Positions 1 through 5,540 of a stretch of DNA of 5,540 bases are shown piece by piece. The stretch spans positions 1 to 5,540 of the forward strand of contig JANOAR010000172.1 in the NCBI GenBank assembly GCA_031411235.1, given 5' to 3'. Numbering within the stretch: position 1 is the first letter of the stretch; the number at the start of each line of letters is the position of its first letter. The position numbers and the translations under genes are program-made. The notes under the pieces were generated by a model. The model was not told the DNA's origin. It was given only the letters and a program-made list of their open reading frames with translations, and searched no databases. The DNA is from JANOAR01 sp031411235 (GTDB lineage: Bacteria > Verrucomicrobiota > Verrucomicrobiia > Verrucomicrobiales > Verrucomicrobiaceae).

Positions 1-720
1 GTCGAAAATGAGCAGTGCGCCGTGCTTGGTGGTGATATCGCGGAGTTTTTGCAGGAAGCCGGGTTTTGGCAATATGAGGCCCGCATTGGCTGGATAGGGC
101 TCGACGATGATGCAGGCGATTTCGTGGCCTTTTTTGTCGAACAACTCTTCGAGGGCCGCTTCGTCGTTGAATGGCAGCACGCTGGTGAGTTCGGCAAAAG
201 CTTTGGGCACGCCAGCACTGTCGGGATTGCCGTGCGTGAGTGCTCCGCTGCCTGCGGCGACGAGGAGGCTGTCGCTATGGCCGTGGTAGCAGCCGTCGAA
301 TTTCACCAGGCGATCACGGCCGGTGAATCCGCGTGCGAGCCGGATGGCGGACATCGTTGCTTCGGTGCCGCTGCTGACCATGCGGACTTTTTGAATGCTG
401 GGCACCCACTGGCAGATGGTGCGGGCCATTTCGACCTCGTAGAGATTGGGGATGCCGAAACTGACGCCGTCTTTGGCCGCGTTGTGGATGGCCTCGATGA
501 CGGCAATCGGCGCATGGCCAAGGATCGCAGGCCCCCAGGTGCCGACATAGTCGATCATGCAGCGGTCATCGACGTCGTAGATGCGGCAGCCTTTGGCACG
601 CTTCACAAAGAAGGGATCGCCGCCGACGTTGCGAAAGGCGCGCACAGGCGAGTTCACACCTCCGGGGATGTATTGCTTGGCGAGGTCGAAGAGTTTGGTG
701 GAAAGGGGTCCGTTGGGCAT
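1..720 (-). CDS. hemL: Glutamate-1-semialdehyde 2,1-aminomutase, N-terminal part (cut by window edge)
   Basis: This gene encodes the PLP-dependent cytosolic enzyme that converts glutamate-1-semialdehyde to 5-aminolevulinate, the last step of the C5 route into haem and other tetrapyrroles. The reverse strand is open from the ATG at 720 to the left edge: 240 codons of a family usually about 425-430 residues long, so the PLP-binding lysine lies outside. Visible family hallmarks are IPGGVNSPVRAF (res. 18-29), GTWGPAILGHAP (60-71), the cofactor-phosphate loop SSGTEATMSAIRLARG (116-131), GCYHGHSDS (143-151) and the gating-loop region SGALTHGNPDSAGVP (158-172). The segment that usually reads EPVAGNMG reads EPYPANAG (207-214), a variant. 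The ATG at 720 gives the normal N-terminus (MPNGPLSTKLFDLAKQYIPG). No Shine-Dalgarno motif precedes it; the leader is pyrimidine-rich. It is transcribed divergently from the SH3-domain gene. The family call is firm; the related class-III aminotransferases fit these motifs less well. Confidence 0.95.
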   Translation of the reverse strand, partial: MPNGPLSTKLFDLAKQYIPGGVNSPVRAFRNVGGDPFFVKRAKGCRIYDVDDRCMIDYVGTWGPAILGHAPIAVIEAIHNAAKDGVSFGIPNLYEVEMARTICQWVPSIQKVRMVSSGTEATMSAIRLARGFTGRDRLVKFDGCYHGHSDSLLVAAGSGALTHGNPDSAGVPKAFAELTSVLPFNDEAALEELFDKKGHEIACIIVEPYPANAGLILPKPGFLQKLRDITTKHGALLIFD

Positions 721-771
721 GGTGGAGGTGGGAAATGAATACTCGGGAGAATTTATGCGTCGAACAAAAGG

Positions 772-801
772 TTGCCTTGTGCCGTCTGAGTCGGGTAATC
801 T
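772..801 (+). promoter_or_regulatory. Weak candidate sigma-70-type promoter for the SH3/BamE-like gene
   Basis: TTGCCT (772-777) and TAATCT (796-801) are separated by 18 bp, about 24 nt before the ATG at 826. Matches to the consensus are only 4/6 and 3/6. The second box overlaps the inverted repeat at 791-809. This is a by-eye suggestion based on spacing and position, not a secure call. Confidence 0.2.
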
Positions 802-809
802 CCACCCGA
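791..809. repeat. Perfect 6-bp inverted repeat upstream of the SH3/BamE-like gene
   Basis: TCGGGT (791-796) and ACCCGA (804-809) are exact reverse complements separated by the 7-nt spacer AATCTCC. The repeat sits 17 nt before the ATG at 826, in the divergent region shared with hemL. It could be a small operator or a short leader hairpin. A 6-bp repeat can also arise by chance, so no function is assigned. Confidence 0.4.
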
Positions 810-825
810 AACCCAGCCGCTGCCT

Positions 826-1539
826 ATGAAATGCCTTCTTGCCACCTCCATCCTGTTTTTGATTTCAGCCTATGACTTGAGTGCGCAGCTTGCCAAAGCT
901 CGTCCGTCTTCGTTGCCACAAGAGACCGGGACGTTTTCCATTGAAGGGATGACGCCTAAGCCGGTGGTGGTGAAGATCCAGCAGGAGTCCCCGGTTTACT
1001 CGACGAGCAAGTTTCAGGGCGCGGTGGGAAGCTTTGCCCCAGGGGTGATCGTGACGCTGGTGGCGATGAGCGACACCGGCTACCGCGTGCGTGGCCGTGC
1101 ACGGCATGCGGACGTGGCGGGTTGGGTGCGGCAGACGGATGTGTTGTCGAAAGATCCTCTTCTGGCGGACAAGCTGAAAAAACTTTACGAGCGCTCGCAG
1201 CAGGTTGCGGAGTTGATTAAGAGTAATCAAGTCGCACTCGGAATGACACCGGAGGAAGTGCAGTCTTCACTTGGTAAGCCGACACGGCAGAGCACCAAAG
1301 TGAACGCTGCGGGCAAGGAGCAGCGGCTTGAGTACTCGATTTTCGAAAAGGTGCCGCAAGTGACGACGTCGCAAAATGCCTTTGGTCAACTGGTGCAGAC
1401 GGTGATCTATGTGAAGGTCGAGGTCGGCACTTTGAGCATGAGCATCAAAGATGGCGTGGTCGAAGAAATCGAGGAGACAAAGGGAAACCCTCTTGGTGCT
1501 GGTGGTGTGAAGATCGTGCCCGCACCGGTTGTCTTTTGA
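826..1539 (+). CDS. Predicted exported protein with SH3-like domain and BamE/SmpA-like segment
   Basis: The 237-residue product is a hypothetical envelope protein. Residues 1-20 form a signal peptide (basic start, hydrophobic LLATSILFLISA, likely cut after LSA); Cys3 is too early to be a lipobox cysteine. Residues about 46-108 resemble a bacterial SH3-like fold: a VYSTSKFQG strand, GSFAPGVIVTLVA, then YRVRGRARHADVAGWV, which matches the usual SH3b ending in which a residue is exposed and followed by GWV. A charged, probably helical linker follows (112-133). LGMTPEEVQSSLGKPTR (138-154) matches the pattern by which BamE/SmpA/OmlA-type domains begin, and a beta-rich region (165-216) completes it. 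SH3-like domains in exported proteins often bind peptidoglycan or partner proteins; the substrate here is unknown. The start is well fixed because an in-frame TAA lies at 796-798. No Shine-Dalgarno motif is present. Transcription probably ends at the hairpin 27 nt after the stop. Domain calls are by motif only. Confidence 0.8.
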   Translation: MKCLLATSILFLISAYDLSAQLAKARPSSLPQETGTFSIEGMTPKPVVVKIQQESPVYSTSKFQGAVGSFAPGVIVTLVAMSDTGYRVRGRARHADVAGWVRQTDVLSKDPLLADKLKKLYERSQQVAELIKSNQVALGMTPEEVQSSLGKPTRQSTKVNAAGKEQRLEYSIFEKVPQVTTSQNAFGQLVQTVIYVKVEVGTLSMSIKDGVVEEIEETKGNPLGAGGVKIVPAPVVF

Positions 1540-1545
1540 GAGCTG

Positions 1546-1562
1546 GCAGTATGCAGTAGGCA
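1546..1562. repeat. Short heptanucleotide tandem repeat (GCAGTAK, about 2.4 copies)
   Basis: GCAGTAT (1546-1552), GCAGTAG (1553-1559) and a partial third unit GCA (1560-1562) lie directly between the stop of the SH3/BamE-like gene and the terminator hairpin. The reverse strand reads as Thr-Ala-Tyr-Cys, a pattern I recall from spurious ORFs over longer intergenic heptad arrays in other bacteria. Only two full units are present, so this is at most a remnant or seed of such an array. Confidence 0.4.
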
Positions 1563-1598
1563 AAAAAAACGCCGCAGAGTTAAGCTCCGCGGCGTTTT
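1562..1598. terminator. Bidirectional intrinsic terminator between convergent genes
   Basis: AAAACGCCGC (1566-1575) pairs perfectly with GCGGCGTTTT (1589-1598). Inside, GAG and CTC can add three further pairs after one mismatch, leaving a short TTAAG loop. On the plus strand the stem ends in four T; on the minus strand it is followed by a run of eight T (the A run at 1562-1569). It therefore suits both the plus-strand gene ending at 1539 and the minus-strand DUF1080 gene ending at 1616, and looks stronger for the latter. Confidence 0.9.
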
Positions 1599-1615
1599 AA
1601 GAATGGCGTGCAGGT

Positions 1616-2575
1616 TTACTTCACGACAGGGCGCAGCACCATGTTGCGGTAGTCGATGTTGGTGTGGTCGCCCTGGAGATAGATGGGGCCAGGCTTGGTT
1701 TCATCGCTGCTCATGGCACCGCCGGTGCAGCCGAGCACGGGTTGATTGTCGATGATGGTTTTGCCGTTGAGGATGACGGTGAGGTGGCGGTCAACGAGCG
1801 TGATGTCCAGTGTCTGCCATTCACCGATGGCCTTCTCAGCCGCCACACTGGGTGTGATGCGGCTGTAGAGCGCCCCCATGTGGTGGGAGTCGAGTTGTTT
1901 GCCAAAGCTTTCCATGACCTGCACTTCATAGATGCCACGCAGGTAGATGCCGCTGTTGCTGCCCTCCTGAGTGCGGACTTCGGTTTTCAAATTGAAGTCG
2001 GAGAACTCAGCATCGGTGCGCAGATTGCCAAAGTGCTTGCCCTTTTCCTTCGTCACTCGGTTTTGCAGTGCGCCATCAGCCACGCTCCAGCCATTGTCGC
2101 CGCCTTCTTTGAGCAAGCGCCAGCCGCTGAGGTCCTTGCCATTGAGGAGAGCGATGGGGTCGCCAAATTTGACCTTGGAGAGATCAGGCTTGGCAGGCAG
2201 ATCCGCGATGCGCTTGCCTACGAAATCGGCTGGTTGGCCCATTTGCTTGCCTTCGGGATTGTGTTTTACCGTCGAGAGGCTCAATGCATCACCACTGCGT
2301 GTTGCGGTGATGGTTTCAGTGGTGACTTTGCCTTCTTTGTTCTTCTGCTCGCGGGTAACGATGAGTTTATCACCATCGACCTTCGTGCCAGCAGTGGGGA
2401 CCACGCTGCCGCCGCCCCAGAGCACGCTGGAACTGAGTTTGCCTTCTTTTTCTTCCACGCCCAGCCAGCCTGCGCCACCTCCTGGGATGGTGAGTGCCCA
2501 GCGGCCGATGAAGGGGTTTTCAGCGCCAGCGATGGTGCTGAAAGAGAGGAGAAGAGCGAGGATGGTGTGTTTCAT
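1616..2575 (-). CDS. Secreted DUF1080 (3-keto-disaccharide hydrolase-type) protein
   Basis: The 319-residue product belongs to the DUF1080 family, whose members have a concanavalin-like beta-sandwich; some cleave 3-keto-glycosides in sugar catabolism, while most have no known substrate. Residues 1-18 are a signal peptide ending in AGA before ENPF, so it is predicted periplasmic or extracellular. Residues about 20-125 form a separate beta-rich domain (FIGRWALTIP, followed by regularly alternating short strands) that resembles lipocalin-like or accessory domains. The DUF1080 domain spans about 137-317, with ALLNGKDLSGWR, the hallmark NSGIYLRGIYEVQV (207-220), an ESFG turn, LGCTGGA (281-287) and the closing GPIYLQGDHTNIDYRNM (296-312). 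A start at 2608 would add 11 residues encoded inside a terminator hairpin, ahead of a clean signal peptide, so the ATG at 2575 is preferred. There is no Shine-Dalgarno motif. No sugar oxidoreductase or transporter lies nearby, so the substrate cannot be inferred. Confidence 0.9.
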   Translation of the reverse strand: MKHTILALLLSFSTIAGAENPFIGRWALTIPGGGAGWLGVEEKEGKLSSSVLWGGGSVVPTAGTKVDGDKLIVTREQKNKEGKVTTETITATRSGDALSLSTVKHNPEGKQMGQPADFVGKRIADLPAKPDLSKVKFGDPIALLNGKDLSGWRLLKEGGDNGWSVADGALQNRVTKEKGKHFGNLRTDAEFSDFNLKTEVRTQEGSNSGIYLRGIYEVQVMESFGKQLDSHHMGALYSRITPSVAAEKAIGEWQTLDITLVDRHLTVILNGKTIIDNQPVLGCTGGAMSSDETKPGPIYLQGDHTNIDYRNMVLRPVVK

Positions 2576-2590
2576 GGTAGATAAACGGGC

Positions 2591-2620
2591 AAAAAGAACG
2601 CCGCACAAGGCGGCGTCCTT
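2591..2620 (-). terminator. Intrinsic terminator after the glycine-zipper lipoprotein gene
   Basis: ACGCCGC (2598-2604) and GCGGCGT (2610-2616) pair perfectly around the loop ACAAG, with AAG (2594-2596 region) and CTT (2618-2620) able to add pairs after a single mismatch. On the minus strand the stem is followed by TTCTTTTT, a fair U tract. It begins about 30 nt after the lipoprotein stop at 2651. Its end lies only 15 nt before the DUF1080 start at 2575, so it also sits in that gene's upstream region. The stem is nearly the same as in the hairpin at 1562-1598. Confidence 0.8.
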
Positions 2621-2650
2621 CCGTTGATTTATGAATGACCTGAGTGTCGA

Positions 2651-3103
2651 TCAATGAAACGAATAAGGGCTGTAATTGGAGGGCTGAGCGTAGCCATTGT
2701 TGGAATAGCCTTGGCCGTAGTCGTTATAGGACTGTTGGTATGGTTGTTGGTAGGGCTGCTGGTAGCCTTGATCATAGTCCTGGTAGTAACCCTGTTGCTG
2801 CTGCGGCTGGCAATACTGTCTTGGCTGTTGCTGGTATCCTCGGTTTTGCTGAAACAGTGTTCCGGCAAGCGCACCGAGCGTGGCACCGATGGCGGCACCT
2901 TCCAGACCACGACGTTTTTGATTGCCAATGATGCCACCTGCAGCGGCACCGAGCAACGCACCACCGATGAGGCCATCAGCGCGGGTCGGCTGACCATTTC
3001 CACCCCATTGGCCATAGCCGGGGGCATAGGTGGCGCAGGAAGTGAGTGTGAGGGTTAAAAGCAACGTGCTGGTGACTAAGAGGCGGAGCGCGGAGGTTTT
3101 CAT
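2651..3103 (-). CDS. Glycine-zipper lipoprotein with Gln/Tyr-rich C-terminal tail
   Basis: The 150-residue product starts with a lipoprotein signal peptide (MKTSALRLLV, then LLLTLTLTSC) whose lipobox LTSC gives a lipidated Cys23, so it is predicted to be membrane anchored. After a short G/Y-rich linker, residues 43-82 form a glycine-zipper segment (GLIGGALLGAAAGGIIG, a short basic NQKRRG turn, then GAAIGATLGALAGTLF), like the two-helix hairpins of 17-kDa surface antigen/SlyB/YMGG-type proteins. The remaining 66 residues contain about 21 Gln and 14 Tyr, including three YQQ(P/S) units at 114-125. A second Cys (98) lies in the tail. An earlier ATG at 3145 would put 14 polar residues ahead of the signal peptide, so 3103 is preferred. 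The gene has its own downstream terminator and is divergent from aconitase. The function is unknown; an envelope structural or stress role is a guess from the family. Confidence 0.85.
   Translation of the reverse strand: MKTSALRLLVTSTLLLTLTLTSCATYAPGYGQWGGNGQPTRADGLIGGALLGAAAGGIIGNQKRRGLEGAAIGATLGALAGTLFQQNRGYQQQPRQYCQPQQQQGYYQDYDQGYQQPYQQPYQQSYNDYGQGYSNNGYAQPSNYSPYSFH
2729..2764 (-). repeat. Three 12-bp coding repeats (YQQP units)
   Basis: Three adjacent imperfect 12-bp units on the coding strand, TACCAGCAGCCC, TACCAACAACCA and TACCAACAGTCC, encode YQQP, YQQP and YQQS (res. 114-125) in the tail of the lipoprotein. The third-position differences between units suggest they are not a very recent duplication. 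Looser Q/Y-rich repetition extends on both sides. Confidence 0.75.
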
Positions 3104-3202
3104 CGTGTTTGTTTGGGTTACGGGTCTTGTGACGCCAGACCTCAATTTTCATTCAAAATCGATGTTTAAATTTCATCCCGAGCTGTCGGCTGGGGCCCGA
3201 AG

Positions 3203-3231
3203 TTGATTTAAAGAGAAAAATTGGGTGAAAA
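3203..3231 (+). promoter_or_regulatory. Weak candidate promoter for aconitase
   Basis: TTGATT (3203-3208) is followed after 17 bp by TGAAAA (3226-3231), about 32 nt before the aconitase ATG. The first box fits the consensus moderately and the second poorly (3/6). The flanking 3140-3235 stretch is the most AT-rich part of the 160-bp divergent region, so promoters for both genes probably lie here, but the exact elements are not secure. Confidence 0.2.
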
Positions 3232-3263
3232 ACTGCTCCACTGGCTAAACCTGCCTCCTCACG

Positions 3264-5540
<2,277 letters not shown>

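Noticed and set aside
22..738. Plus-strand open frame of 238 codons at the left edge
   Set aside because: The reverse strand encodes unmistakable HemL motifs across the same interval; the plus frame is Asp/Ala/Gly/His-rich without a domain.
763..780. Possible small hairpin ACAAAAGG-TTG-CCTTGT
   Set aside because: Only about four contiguous pairs form around a 3-nt loop, and there is no T tract; it is probably chance.
1664..2584. Plus-strand open frame of 306 codons
   Set aside because: It is antisense to the DUF1080 gene, which has family motifs, a signal peptide and a terminator. The mirror frame has none of these.
2576..2608. Upstream ATG giving DUF1080 an 11-residue N-terminal extension
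   Set aside because: The extension would be encoded by the terminator hairpin and its T run and would precede a complete signal peptide.
2654..3058. Plus-strand frame that looks like a multi-pass membrane protein (Leu/Val/Ile-rich)
   Set aside because: The hydrophobic stretch is the mirror image of Gln and Tyr codons in the lipoprotein tail, which become Leu/Val/Ile-type codons on the other strand. The lipoprotein has a signal peptide, a lipobox and a downstream terminator; this frame has no such support.
3104..3145. Upstream ATG for the lipoprotein gene
   Set aside because: It would put 14 mostly polar residues before a textbook lipoprotein signal peptide.
3186..3201. TCGG...CCGA arms around a GGGCCC palindrome upstream of aconitase
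   Set aside because: The arms are only 4 bp with no extension inside or outside; this is too short to call an operator or hairpin.
3251..3263. CCTCCTC immediately before the aconitase ATG
   Set aside because: It has the sense of the 16S anti-SD sequence rather than its complement, so it cannot act as a ribosome binding site and is not annotated as one.

Overview
The window reads as an ordinary stretch of bacterial chromosome, most likely from a member of the Verrucomicrobiota (Prosthecobacter/Verrucomicrobium-like). That placement is an inference. It rests on a secreted DUF1080 (3-keto-disaccharide hydrolase-type) protein, a family especially abundant in Verrucomicrobiota and Planctomycetota, on moderately high GC, and on start codons that lack Shine-Dalgarno sequences. 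No 16S rRNA or other decisive marker is present.

Layout from left to right: (1) the first 240 codons of a minus-strand glutamate-1-semialdehyde aminomutase gene (hemL), cut by the left edge; (2) a 105-bp divergent intergenic region; (3) a plus-strand gene for an exported protein with an SH3-like domain followed by a BamE/SmpA-like segment; (4) a strong hairpin terminator shared by convergent genes; (5) a minus-strand secreted DUF1080 protein; (6) a second hairpin terminator with almost the same stem; (7) a minus-strand lipoprotein with a glycine-zipper segment and a Gln/Tyr-rich tail; (8) a 160-bp divergent intergenic region; (9) the first 759 codons of a plus-strand aconitate hydratase (AcnA/IRP1 type), cut by the right edge. 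There is no gene-free stretch longer than about 300 bases, and I see no RNA gene, mobile element or CRISPR array.

The genes look like independent transcription units rather than one pathway. HemL supplies 5-aminolevulinate for tetrapyrroles, and aconitase serves the TCA cycle. The three middle genes all encode exported or envelope proteins: a predicted periplasmic SH3/BamE-like protein, a predicted secreted carbohydrate-active protein and a predicted lipoprotein. Two hairpins and two divergent intergenic regions separate the units.

I did not find a convincing new multi-gene system. The points most worth checking are: an approximately 40-residue insertion in aconitase just before its first cluster-ligand cysteine; the glycine-zipper lipoprotein with its prion-like Q/Y tail; two near-identical hairpins bracketing the DUF1080 gene, one of which leaves almost no room for that gene's own promoter; a variant active-site loop in HemL; and the absence of Shine-Dalgarno motifs at all five starts.
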